DNA from: JANMES01 sp038229715
Lineage (GTDB): Bacteria; Planctomycetota; Phycisphaerae; Tepidisphaerales; Tepidisphaeraceae
NCBI GenBank assembly: GCA_038229715.1
Contig: JBBROD010000008.1
Coordinates: forward strand, 1-64,000
Length of the DNA: 64,000 bases
Reading direction: 5' to 3'
A model generated the notes under the pieces. It was not told where the DNA came from and searched no databases. It saw only the letters and a list, made by a program, of their open reading frames with translations. The translations under genes were made by a program, and so were the position numbers. Below, piece after piece: positions 1 to 7,950 of this stretch (position 1 is its first letter; the number at the start of each line of letters is the position of its first letter).

Positions 1-1
1 C

Positions 2-121
2 ACGCGTGCAGAAGCCAGAACCTCGATCTTCCTGTGGATCGAAAGCTGGTACAATCGCCGAAGGCGTCATTCGGCATTAGGCTATCAAAGCCCCGAAGCA
101 TTCGAGGCTGGCCTCAACTGA
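2..121 (+). mobile_element. IS3-family transposase, C-terminal end (cut by window edge)
   Basis: Reading from base 2, the translation ends in WYNRRRRHSALGY followed by QSPEAFE and a TGA at 119-121. This is the hallmark C-terminus of the DDE integrase-type transposase (OrfB) of IS3-family elements, where an EAR...IF.WIE..YN helix precedes RRHSALGY.SP..FE. The catalytic DDE residues lie before the window, so completeness cannot be judged. It marks mobile DNA at the left border, directly followed by a decayed IS21 gene on the other strand. Family assignment is strong; the exact IS is not resolvable. Confidence 0.85.
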
Positions 122-149
122 CGCATACAGACGCGCCAACTGTCCGTGG

Positions 150-485
150 GGAAGCTCACCTTATGACGATGCCACGCCCGCACCGCATCCTTCACGATCG
201 TGATGCCCCCGTCGTAGCCGTTTTCCGCCTTGAGTCGATCGTAGATCCGCTGGGCCGTTGCTTGGGCTTTTGCAGGCGGTCATCCTTGAGGATCTGATCG
301 ATGATCGGCTGGAAGGCTTCAAGCTTCCGCTTCCTGCGGGGCGATTGCATCCGGTAGCCGGGGGGCTGGGAATGGCCCAGGATCTTCTGCAGCGTGTCCC
401 AGTGCAGGCCGAACTCTTTACAGATAGAGCGTTTGCTCTGTCCGTCCACCAACACCCGATGACGAACCTCTTTCCATTGTTCCAT
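150..485 (-). pseudogene. IS21-family transposase IstA, frameshifted N-terminal remnant
   Basis: The N-terminus MEQWKEVRHRVLVDGQSKR, followed by a helix-turn-helix and LHWDTLQKILGHSQPPGYR, is the characteristic start of IS21 IstA proteins. The reading frame is lost after KPKQR near position 240. The expected continuation (AQRIYDRLKAENGYDGG then TIVKDAVRAW) is found in the neighbouring frame to about position 150, after which similarity stops. Only about 110 of the usual roughly 500 residues remain, the DDE core is absent, and no IstB is seen. A dead remnant; its loss of sequence abuts the IS3 end at 1-121, suggesting successive insertions and deletions. Confidence 0.75.
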
Positions 486-639
486 GTCCGTATACACCCA
501 GTCTCCTCATGAAAACCTCCCATCAGATTAGCGGCCTGCGGCCGCCAACCTGATCGGGGTTCACGAGGTAAACTTGTGGGTGCTACGCTTTTCAACCGAT
601 CGTCGGTCCCGCCGCCCGCTCCGCTTTTCAACCGGTGTT

Positions 640-753
640 TACATTTCGGCATTCCCCAGCGTGAACGGTATCAAATCGCTGATCGTCCGAGAGGATAAAC
701 AGCACATTCGGCTTGGCCGCCCGCGCGAAAAAAGCGCAATCCGTCGCCAATGG
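640..753 (-). pseudogene. Sulfatase N-terminal remnant
   Basis: On the minus strand one frame reads AAKPNVLFILSDDQRFDTV, the classic start of a planctomycete type I sulfatase (the DD pair are calcium ligands). A one- to two-base indel near 661 then moves the expected continuation (LGNAEM) to another frame. An in-frame TAG precedes the match at 754-756, and nothing resembling the C-x-P-x-R sulfatase signature follows, because the IstA remnant begins about 150 bases downstream. The rest of 486-783 holds nothing else I can assign. Identified by recall of the sulfatase motif, not by alignment. Confidence 0.6.
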
Positions 754-783
754 CTACATCGCTGGCCCGCTGCATTAAAATGT

Positions 784-1992
784 TCACTCAGATTCGAAAA
801 CCAGATGTACGCCCATCGCGAGTGCCAGCATGACGATCGCAGCCGTGCAGGCGCCGCCCCAGCCGACGTGGGTCCACGCGGCGGCGCCGATGATGGATCC
901 CGCCGCGCCGCCACCGAATCGGCAGACCATGTAGAGCGTGTTCATGCGGTTGCGGGCTTCGGGCAGGATCGCCATCACGTGCGATTGGGCCGCCACCTGC
1001 ACCGATTGCACGCCCATGTCCAGCAGCAGCACCCCGACGATCAGCGAGGGGATCGTCACGATCCATCCGATGAGCATGAACGCGGCGATCGTCGCGACGA
1101 GCGCGATTGTGACGGTGAAGGCGGCGCCTTTGCGATCCGACAGTTTACCCGCCAGCGGGGCAGCCATCGCCCCGACGATGCCGATCACGCCGAAGAGGCC
1201 GGCCTCGGTCGCGCCGCGGTGGAAGTGGTCGGCCATCAGGAACGACAGGGTCGTCCAGAATGCGCTGAACGCGCCGAAGGACAACGCGCTGAGGATGGAA
1301 CTGCTCCACAGCGCCTTCTGCGTCCGCAGCAGACCGAACATGGAATGCATCAACTTGCCGTAACCCATCCGCATGGTCGGCGGACGGTGGGGGAGTGTGA
1401 AGTGCAGCACGACGCCCATCGCCATCATGATCGCCGCAGCGATGGCGAACATCGCGCGCCAGCCGAGCCAATCGCCGACGAAGCCGGACACCGTCCGCGC
1501 CAGCAGCACGCCGGAGAGCAATCCCGCCATCAAACTGCCGACGGTGCGGCCGCGATCTTCGATTGGCGTGAGGTCGATCGCGAAGGGGATCAACAGCTGC
1601 GCGTTCATTGAGGTAATACCGATTAGGAACTGCAGCACAATGAGTGTGGCGATGTCGGGCGCGATCGCTGCGCCGAGCAAAAACAGTATGCATGCGCCGA
1701 TCAGAATGAGCAGTACCTTGCGGCGTTCCACGATATCGCCGAGTGGGACGAACAGTAGAATGCCAAGGCCGTAACCGACTTGCGACGCCGTCGAGACGAG
1801 CCCGGCCGTCGACGGCGAGGAGTGGAAGTACTCCGCGAACCGTCCCAGCAACGGTTGGTTGTAATAAATATTCGCGGCAGACGCGCCGCAGGCGATCGAC
1901 ATAATCCACAACGTCGCCTTGCGCAAGGGCGCTGGATGGCGGGGCATCACTGGCTCGATCATTAACTCAGCGGGGGTGACATCGAGACTCAT
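784..1992 (-). CDS. MFS transporter (drug/H+ antiporter-like)
   Basis: A 402-residue hydrophobic protein with about 12 predicted membrane segments. It carries the MFS motif A-type loop PLGDIVERRK after helix 2 (about residues 100-110) and a second copy, LAGKLSDRKG, in the C-terminal half, typical of the YnfM/YgaY group of 12-helix proton-driven efflux or sugar-efflux permeases. The substrate cannot be read from the sequence. I place the start at the ATG at 1992; ATGs at 2040 and 1962 are alternatives and none has a clear ribosome binding site. It lies among transposase and sulfatase debris and lacks the operator found before the genes to its right, so it is probably not part of that regulon. 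Confidence 0.8.
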   Translation of the reverse strand: MSLDVTPAELMIEPVMPRHPAPLRKATLWIMSIACGASAANIYYNQPLLGRFAEYFHSSPSTAGLVSTASQVGYGLGILLFVPLGDIVERRKVLLILIGACILFLLGAAIAPDIATLIVLQFLIGITSMNAQLLIPFAIDLTPIEDRGRTVGSLMAGLLSGVLLARTVSGFVGDWLGWRAMFAIAAAIMMAMGVVLHFTLPHRPPTMRMGYGKLMHSMFGLLRTQKALWSSSILSALSFGAFSAFWTTLSFLMADHFHRGATEAGLFGVIGIVGAMAAPLAGKLSDRKGAAFTVTIALVATIAAFMLIGWIVTIPSLIVGVLLLDMGVQSVQVAAQSHVMAILPEARNRMNTLYMVCRFGGGAAGSIIGAAAWTHVGWGGACTAAIVMLALAMGVHLVFESE

Positions 1993-2222
1993 AGGTCGGG
2001 AATAATAGCAGGTTTGGGGCTCAAGGCGATCGCCGTGCATTGTTCAACAACGAAGGCAGGAAGAGCACGAAGGAAAGAATAGTGGCGTCGCTCTACACAC
2101 GCGACCTCATGCTGAAATGCGCATCTCGCAACCACTAAATTTTTTGAGACACCCTCTCACGATGACGGAAACCCTTGCTTCGTGTGCTTGGTCGCTTTGT
2201 GTAAGAATTCTGAAGAACGTGA

Positions 2223-2470
2223 TCACCATCGCCGGGCTGGATCCTCCCAGCGCGTTCGCACGGCGGCGAGCATTTTCTTCATCGCCGCAAGCTGGTCGCA
2301 ATGGGCGGGATCGCTGCTAAGGTCTTTGATCTTCCACAATTCGTTTTTAAATCGAATAGTTGAAAGCGACTGATCTTCGAGTACCAAATCATTTGTCACT
2401 GCTCATCGCGCACCATCCTTTGCACGTCGCGGTGGCGCGCGAACAGTACATGCCCGTGGAACTTAGGATG
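2223..2470 (-). pseudogene. Sulfatase C-terminal remnant
   Basis: The minus strand preserves the C-terminal signature of a sulfatase in pieces. Around 2403-2470 it reads RDVQRMVRDEQ then an in-frame stop, followed in the same frame by MIWYSKISRFQLFDLK. After a one-base slip near 2345 it continues NELWKIKDLSSDPAHCDQL and an alanine-rich last helix, ending at TGA 2223-2225. Intact relatives read K.IRYP...Q.LFDL.NDP.E..DL..DP, so this is one decayed gene with a stop and a frameshift. It cannot be the other half of the fragment at 640-753 without a rearrangement, because the N-terminal piece lies at lower coordinates on the same strand. The remainder of 2041-2524 shows no other gene. Confidence 0.6.
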
Positions 2471-2524
2471 TCTGCTTCCTGGGACGCCGGAAGACGACGT
2501 CCGGCTTCAAACCAAATTGGTCAG

Positions 2525-3745
2525 TCATTGCGCAATTGAAAGGATCGGCCTTTGCCCGCCGAGCCTCTCTCTGCTGGCGATAAAAGCTTTGACGGCAGTC
2601 TCCAGATCCTCAGGCGAATGGGCGGCGGAGATTTGCGTGCGGATACGGGCCTTGCCCACCGGCACGACGGGATAAGTAAACGCGATGACATAAACACCGT
2701 GGTCCAACATTTCTGCGGCCATACGCTGGGCAACGGCAGCGTCGCCGAACATGATGGGGACGATCGGGTGATCGCCGGGCAGAATGTCAAAGCCGGCGAC
2801 GGTCATGGCCGCGCGGAAGTAGCGGGTGTTTTCGATCAATTGCAGGCGCAGTGCGTCGCCGTTAGCAGCTTTTGTGATCGCTTTTAACGAGGCAGCCGCC
2901 AAGGACGGCGCGAGTGAGTTGGAGAACAGATATGGCCGTGACCTTTGGCGGAGGAGATCGATAATTTCTTTGCGTCCAGTAGTATACCCACCGCTGGCGC
3001 CGCCCAAAGCTTTACCAAATGTGCCGGTGAGGATGTCGACGCGCGACACGACGTTGAAATGTTCCGGCGTTCCCCGGCCGTGCGGGCCGACGAATCCCAC
3101 CGCGTGAGAATCATCGACCATGACAAGGGAAGAAAATTCCTCCGCCAGATCGCAGATTGCCGGAAGGTTCGCGAGATAGCCGTCCATCGAAAAAACTCCA
3201 TCGGTGGCGATCAACGAAAACCGCGATCCGGCGGCATTGGCTTCTATAAGCTTGGCGCGCAGATCGGGCATGTCGTTGTTGCGGTATCGGAACCGCTTGC
3301 TCTTGCACAGCCTAATGCCGTCGATGATCGATGCGTGATTCAGCTCGTCACTGACGATTGCGTCGTCCGGCCCAAGTAACGTCTCGAACAGCCCGCCGTT
3401 TGCGTCGAAGCACGAACCGTAGAGGATCGTATCCTCGGTCCCGAGGTATCGGCTGACCTCGGCCTCCAGTTGCTGGTGAATTGACTGCGTGCCGCAGATG
3501 AACCGCACCGATGCCATACCGTAACCCCAACGATCCAACCCTTCCTTCGCGGCTTGGATGAGTTCGGGATCGTCCGCAAGCCCGAGGTAGTTGTTGGCGC
3601 ACAGGTTCAGCAGCTCCTTATCCCGGACGGAGATACGGGAACTCTGCGGCGAGCTAATTGTCCGCTCGCCCTTGCGTAAGCCGCCGTTGTCGATCTGCTG
3701 GAGTTGGTCGCACAGATGTTTTGCAAATAATGCTGAATAAGCCAT
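2525..3745 (-). CDS. kbl: Glycine C-acetyltransferase (2-amino-3-ketobutyrate CoA ligase)
   Basis: A 406-residue PLP enzyme that cleaves 2-amino-3-oxobutanoate with CoA to glycine and acetyl-CoA, the second step of threonine degradation. It follows E. coli Kbl closely throughout: CANNYLGLADDPELI near residue 50, GMASVRFICGTQ, SSCFDANGG-type segment, SDELNHASIIDG, DDSHAVGFVG, and the PLP-lysine motif TGTFGKALGGASGG at about 235-248. The start at 3745 (MAYSALF) matches the E. coli N-terminus; a longer ATG at 3766 would overlap tdh. It is the downstream gene of a tdh-kbl operon, the usual arrangement. Expression is expected from the operator/promoter at 4819-4864. Confidence 0.95.
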   Translation of the reverse strand: MAYSALFAKHLCDQLQQIDNGGLRKGERTISSPQSSRISVRDKELLNLCANNYLGLADDPELIQAAKEGLDRWGYGMASVRFICGTQSIHQQLEAEVSRYLGTEDTILYGSCFDANGGLFETLLGPDDAIVSDELNHASIIDGIRLCKSKRFRYRNNDMPDLRAKLIEANAAGSRFSLIATDGVFSMDGYLANLPAICDLAEEFSSLVMVDDSHAVGFVGPHGRGTPEHFNVVSRVDILTGTFGKALGGASGGYTTGRKEIIDLLRQRSRPYLFSNSLAPSLAAASLKAITKAANGDALRLQLIENTRYFRAAMTVAGFDILPGDHPIVPIMFGDAAVAQRMAAEMLDHGVYVIAFTYPVVPVGKARIRTQISAAHSPEDLETAVKAFIASRERLGGQRPILSIAQ

Positions 3746-3755
3746 CGGGCTCACG

Positions 3756-4790
3756 CTACCCTTCATTCCACGTCAGCACCACCTTGCCGGACAAACCGGA
3801 TTTTATTGCAGCGAATCCCTTTTCGAACTCCGTGTAATGCATGCGGTGGGTGATGACGGGCTCGATGTCCAGGCCGCTCTGCAGCATCGCGGACATCTTG
3901 TACCACGTTTCGTACATTTCGCGTCCGTAGATGCCCTTGATGGTTAGCATGTTGAAGATGACGGTGTTCCAATCGATGTCCATGTTGCCGCCCGGTGGGA
4001 TGCCTAGCATCGCGATCCGTCCGCCGTGCGCCATATTCGCCAGCATGCTGCTGAACGCCCGTGCATTGCCGCTCATCTCCAAACCGACATCGAAGCCTTC
4101 CTTCATGCCGAGCTTGTGCTGGCAGGATTCGAGCGTTTCAGAGCGTACGTCGACGGTGGCGGTGGCGCCCATCTTATGGGCAAGCGCCAGGCGGAAGGGG
4201 TTGACGTCAGTAACCACGACGTGCCGCGCGCCCGCGTGCCGCACGACTGCAGTCGCCATCACCCCGATAGGGCCGGCGCCTGTAATCAACACGTCCTCGC
4301 CGAGTATGTCGAAGCTAAGTGCGGTGTGCACGGCGTTGCCAAAGGGATCAAAGATTGATTGTACGTCGCGGGGGATGTTGGCATCGTGAACCCAGACATT
4401 CGTCACTGGAAGGGCCACGTACTCGGCAAACGCGCCGGCGCGGTTGACGCCGATGCCTTCGGTGTCTTTGCACAGGTGCCGCCGGCCCGCCAGGCAGTTA
4501 CGACATCGGCCGCAAACGACATGACCTTCGCCGCTGACGATGTCGCCGACATGGAAGTCGTGAACGTTCGAGCCGATCTCGACAATCGAGCCGACGAATT
4601 CATGGCCAATGACCATTGGCACAGGGATGGTCTTTTGCGCCCATGCGTCCCAGTTGTAGATGTGCACGTCGGTGCCGCAAATACCGGTTCGCAAAACTTT
4701 GACCAGAACGTCGTTGATACCGATCTCAGGTATGGGGACGTCTTTGAGCCAGAGCCCCGGTTTGGCGTCGGCTTTGACCAGAGCTTTCAC
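3756..4790 (-). CDS. tdh: L-threonine 3-dehydrogenase
   Basis: A 344-residue zinc-dependent medium-chain dehydrogenase that oxidises L-threonine with NAD+ to 2-amino-3-oxobutanoate. It has the catalytic zinc region GICGTDVHIYNWDAW, then GHEFVG, the four-cysteine structural zinc loop CGRCRNCLAGRRHLC at about residues 95-109, and a Rossmann fold GAGPIGVMA. Length equals E. coli Tdh (341). The GTG at 4790 is chosen because VKALVKADAKPGLWL aligns with the usual N-terminus and an AAAGG lies 7 bases upstream; the frame is open far beyond, to 5054, but that part crosses the operator. A related polyol dehydrogenase role is possible, but the adjacent kbl argues for threonine. Confidence 0.92.
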   Translation of the reverse strand: MKALVKADAKPGLWLKDVPIPEIGINDVLVKVLRTGICGTDVHIYNWDAWAQKTIPVPMVIGHEFVGSIVEIGSNVHDFHVGDIVSGEGHVVCGRCRNCLAGRRHLCKDTEGIGVNRAGAFAEYVALPVTNVWVHDANIPRDVQSIFDPFGNAVHTALSFDILGEDVLITGAGPIGVMATAVVRHAGARHVVVTDVNPFRLALAHKMGATATVDVRSETLESCQHKLGMKEGFDVGLEMSGNARAFSSMLANMAHGGRIAMLGIPPGGNMDIDWNTVIFNMLTIKGIYGREMYETWYKMSAMLQSGLDIEPVITHRMHYTEFEKGFAAIKSGLSGKVVLTWNEG

Positions 4791-4818
4791 GAGAATACCT
4801 TTCAATAAGAAGAGGAAA

Positions 4819-4864
4819 TTGCTACACAGACAAATATGATATATTATAAGATGGCGTCTTTCAA
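4819..4864. promoter_or_regulatory. Operator site 1 with divergent promoters (tdh-kbl / 4921 gene)
   Basis: The 21-base block 4832-4852 contains TATGATATATTAT and matches the best copy of the shared operator (12756-12776) at 15 of 21 positions by eye. Two sigma-70-like promoters overlap it. Rightward: TTGCTA (4819), 17-base spacer, TATTAT (4842). Leftward: TTGAAA (4864 reading down), 17-base spacer, TATCAT (4841 reading down). A protein bound here would cover both -10 boxes, consistent with repression of both units. The sites are seen directly; their function is inferred. Confidence 0.6.
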
Positions 4865-4920
4865 GTCGTTTTTGCCGCGCAACTTGGTGACGACGAAGAT
4901 TCACAATCGAAAGGATTGTC

Positions 4921-5865
4921 ATGAAACCATTGGGTTTTTTTAAGGGGATTATTAACCATCTGCGAGGCGCACTAATGACAATCGCCGCGAGCGCGGTGTG
5001 CGCGGCCTGCCTTTTGTCGACCCCGACGCCTGCGCGAGGCGATGTTCCCAGCACTCAGCCGACGCGGAATCTTTTCGGCGCTTTCAATATGAACATGACC
5101 GGCCTCCCGCCCGCCAAGCAAGTGGATCTTCTGCACCGGTTTGGATACCAAGGCTTAATGTTCTGGTGGAACCCCGGCGCCGGCCTAAAGCAGATCAAAG
5201 ACTTTCAAGAGGCAACGCCCGTGAAGGACGGGTCGGTCAAGCTGCTGGCGGTGCTGGCGCTGCACAACTTCACCAAGCCGATGGATACTGCGCTTCTGGA
5301 CAGCATGTTCGAAAAGATGGCCGTCACGCATACGTATTACTGGCTGATGTTGGACGGCCCGCGAAAGCAAGATGAGCAGTTCGTCGCTGCGCTACAGACG
5401 ATATGCGATCATGCTCAGGCACGGGGCGTGGAGGTCGTGTTTTATCCGCACTTTGGTCAGTACTGCGATAATGTCGAAGATTCCCTGCGGCTGATCAAAC
5501 TGGCCAACCGCCCCAATTTGTTTACATCCGTCCACCTTTGTCACGAGCTGAAAAAGCAGAATCAGAGCCGCCTCGACGAAGTGATCCAGCACGCTGCCCC
5601 GATGTTGAAGCTCGCCTCCGTGAATGGAGCGTTCAACGACGGCGCGGGGAATAAAATCCCGGGCTGGTCGCGCGTGATCTGTCCACTGGACGAGGGGGAC
5701 TTCGACGCAAAACTGTTCCTGCGGCCACTCCGAAAGTTCGGCTACACCGGGCCGATCCTCCTGCACACCGCAGGCGTGGCAGCGAAGCCGGAGGACCACT
5801 ACCCGCGATCAATGTCGGCTTGGAAATCGTTGAACGAGGCGCTGGATCAGGAAGATCCGAAGTGA
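4921..5865 (+). CDS. Secreted xylose-isomerase-like TIM-barrel protein
   Basis: A 314-residue protein with an N-terminal signal sequence (hydrophobic stretch about residues 15-33, ending ARGD). The rest has the alternating pattern of the AP-endonuclease-2/sugar isomerase-epimerase TIM barrel, with RFGYQGLMFWW early on, RGVEVVFYPHFGQ in the middle and YTGPILLHT near the end. The usual metal-binding glutamates are not obvious; the middle strand shows YPHFG, so catalysis is uncertain. AAAGGA lies 6 bases before the ATG. It is alone on the plus strand, convergent with the DUF6288 gene, and is driven from operator site 1. Related secreted proteins are common in planctomycete sugar loci, but I cannot name a reaction. 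Confidence 0.6.
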   Translation: MKPLGFFKGIINHLRGALMTIAASAVCAACLLSTPTPARGDVPSTQPTRNLFGAFNMNMTGLPPAKQVDLLHRFGYQGLMFWWNPGAGLKQIKDFQEATPVKDGSVKLLAVLALHNFTKPMDTALLDSMFEKMAVTHTYYWLMLDGPRKQDEQFVAALQTICDHAQARGVEVVFYPHFGQYCDNVEDSLRLIKLANRPNLFTSVHLCHELKKQNQSRLDEVIQHAAPMLKLASVNGAFNDGAGNKIPGWSRVICPLDEGDFDAKLFLRPLRKFGYTGPILLHTAGVAAKPEDHYPRSMSAWKSLNEALDQEDPK

Positions 5866-5891
5866 TGTGAACGAACCGGCGATTTGTTGCG

Positions 5892-7931
5892 CTACTTCTT
5901 CGGCTCCATCAGCGCCGCATGTTCCCGCTCCAAGCGGGCGGCGTATTTGGACGCCGGAAATGTCGCAAGGTAAATCTTGATCGACCGTTCCCGCGCCGCG
6001 GGGGCGGTGATGCGATCCAACGATTCCATCAACTGGTAATACGCCCGACCGGCTACGATTTCCTTTCGTATTTCGGGCATCTTCAACTCGTCCCGCCACT
6101 GCTTGATGGTGAGATCGTACTCCGTGGACCCGAACTTGACCGTGAATGGCTCGACGGCGGCATTTAGGCGGTAGAAGTCGCCGTCATCATGCAATTTTGC
6201 GAGCGCCTTGTACTGTTCTTCGAGTTTTGTGTGGATGCTCACAAGCATGTACCTGGCCAAGCCGGCGGGGGAGTTGTCGACTTGATCATCCTCAGCCTGG
6301 CGCGTCGTCGCGGCCGAGGTGAGGCGCTTTAACTTCACGGTCGCCAGCGCGAAGTGTTCGTCTTCAATGTCGAGTGAGGCCTCTTTAAGCGGCCCGGTGA
6401 CCGATCGAGCCGCGCCTGCTACCCCGCCGGTGAACTGTAATCGCCCGGTGCCGAGCGCTAGCCCCAGCGCCTGCCATCCGGTCGACCAAATCCGGCCGAA
6501 TTGCCGTCCGCATGAGCCTTTAGCGATCAGCTCTTCATGGCTCGGCAGGTGCGTAAAGCTGCCGTCGTACATGCGCGCCAGTGTGTTGTAGCTAAGCATG
6601 TCTCGGTTGTAGCGGATCAGCGTCTGCGGACTCAGCCGCGCCATCGCAGCTGGCGTCCAGAACATCCCGAATTCCGGGCAGGCGTGCCCGAACGGTGTGT
6701 ACCGGTCATTGAGCGGATTGCTAAGCCACTGAAGGGCGCGCCGGCAATACGGCCCTTGCTCGTCTCCGTCGAGCGAGAGCAGCACGGCGAAAACCGACGA
6801 GTACGCCGGATTAAAACCGGTTTCAGTCCCGTTGCCCTTGATCGGATTCGGAACCAGCGACCAGTTTGAATAGCAAATGCCCGGCATGACATCCGAACAC
6901 TTCTTGAGGTATGCAAGGCCGAGCGCGAAACGCTCAGCGTTGACCTTAATCCCGCACCTTTTCATCAACGACAAAGCTGTCATGTTCTGCAGCGCGCTGA
7001 TGTTTAATTCGATATAGCCGAATCCCGGCGGATTGACACTCGGCTTGGTCAAAATGGGATTACGTCCGATCTGGCCATGCCCCCAGCCACCTGACGCCCA
7101 GGCGAATTGCTCCGAATACATCACCTGTCCCTCGATGATGACGTCGTGAATCTCCTGAATGGCCGGCAGCACCTGCCTGTCATGCGTGGCCAAGTAGTAT
7201 TCGCAAAGGAACAAGGCATTCCACGACGTGTGCCACGTCCAGCCTCGCGACTGATACTGGTGATCGATCATCCAATTGGCAGTTGCTTTGCAAGCGCGCA
7301 GGTATTTCGGGTTGCCGCTGCCTAACATCGCTAAACCGCAAACGTCCGCAGTGATTGTTCCACCGCCGAGGGTCCATCCGCCATCGGGCTGCTGCTGAGT
7401 TAAAATCCATTCGCAGGCGTTACGCAGGAGGAGATCGGTCTTGGAGCAAAAAAACGGCGCGGTAGCGCCGACTTTCCCCAGCACCGGCAGGACGATGGGT
7501 ACGTTCATTTCAGCACCATCGCGGACCACTTGTAGTGACAGTTTCCCGTTCGCGGCTTCTGCGGTGATGACGGCATCGGCGATCTGGAATTGGCAATCGG
7601 GCGGCTGGAACTGTCGGTGATTCACACCAATGATGACGTCGTCGTTTTTTAGATTCCCGTCCGCCGGGGATTTCTCGAAGACCTTTCGTACCTCTATTCG
7701 GTCGCCGGTGTATTGCATCGGCAATCCCTTGTCGGATTCCAAGTATCCGCGCACGCCGATCGGCCCGAGGTTCATTAGCTCGCGGCCTGCGCGATCGTCC
7801 CAGCCGACGTCTGATTCTAAAGGGCCGGCTGCGCGTATGTCGGACGTGACTTTAGCTTCCGCCACCGCCAGTGCTGGCAACACCAGCAACAGCCCGGCGA
7901 ACCATCGCAATCGGTGTTTGTTGCCAGACAC
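5892..7931 (-). CDS. DUF6288-type secreted protein (PDZ-like plus alpha/alpha toroid)
   Basis: A 679-residue exported protein: signal peptide to about residue 26, then a PDZ-like segment (GPIGVRGY..., FEKSPADGNLKNDDVIIGVN, about 55-105) that resembles the N-terminal part of proteins named DUF6288. The long helical remainder carries prenyltransferase/terpene-cyclase-like repeats such as QQQPDGGWTLGGG and ASGGWGHGQIGRNP. No catalytic residues can be assigned. The GTG start at 7931 is preceded by AAGGAG at a 7-base distance. It is the third gene of a minus operon after the GH36-like gene and the GH29 fucosidase (gaps of 21 and 19 bases), so a role in breakdown or binding of the same glycan is likely. 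The family name is from memory. Confidence 0.6.
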   Translation of the reverse strand: MSGNKHRLRWFAGLLLVLPALAVAEAKVTSDIRAAGPLESDVGWDDRAGRELMNLGPIGVRGYLESDKGLPMQYTGDRIEVRKVFEKSPADGNLKNDDVIIGVNHRQFQPPDCQFQIADAVITAEAANGKLSLQVVRDGAEMNVPIVLPVLGKVGATAPFFCSKTDLLLRNACEWILTQQQPDGGWTLGGGTITADVCGLAMLGSGNPKYLRACKATANWMIDHQYQSRGWTWHTSWNALFLCEYYLATHDRQVLPAIQEIHDVIIEGQVMYSEQFAWASGGWGHGQIGRNPILTKPSVNPPGFGYIELNISALQNMTALSLMKRCGIKVNAERFALGLAYLKKCSDVMPGICYSNWSLVPNPIKGNGTETGFNPAYSSVFAVLLSLDGDEQGPYCRRALQWLSNPLNDRYTPFGHACPEFGMFWTPAAMARLSPQTLIRYNRDMLSYNTLARMYDGSFTHLPSHEELIAKGSCGRQFGRIWSTGWQALGLALGTGRLQFTGGVAGAARSVTGPLKEASLDIEDEHFALATVKLKRLTSAATTRQAEDDQVDNSPAGLARYMLVSIHTKLEEQYKALAKLHDDGDFYRLNAAVEPFTVKFGSTEYDLTIKQWRDELKMPEIRKEIVAGRAYYQLMESLDRITAPAARERSIKIYLATFPASKYAARLEREHAALMEPKK

Positions 7932-7950
7932 GTGATTCTCCTTAGCTCTG

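Noticed and set aside
150..485. Programmed frameshift in the IstA fragment
   Set aside because: No slippery heptamer of the known kind is present, IS21 does not use one for IstA, and the second frame also loses similarity after about 40 residues. It is simple decay.
574..1611. A 345-codon plus-strand frame opposite the MFS gene
   Set aside because: Its translation is dominated by R, H, D and A repeats typical of an antisense shadow in GC-rich DNA, while the minus strand encodes a clear 12-helix transporter.
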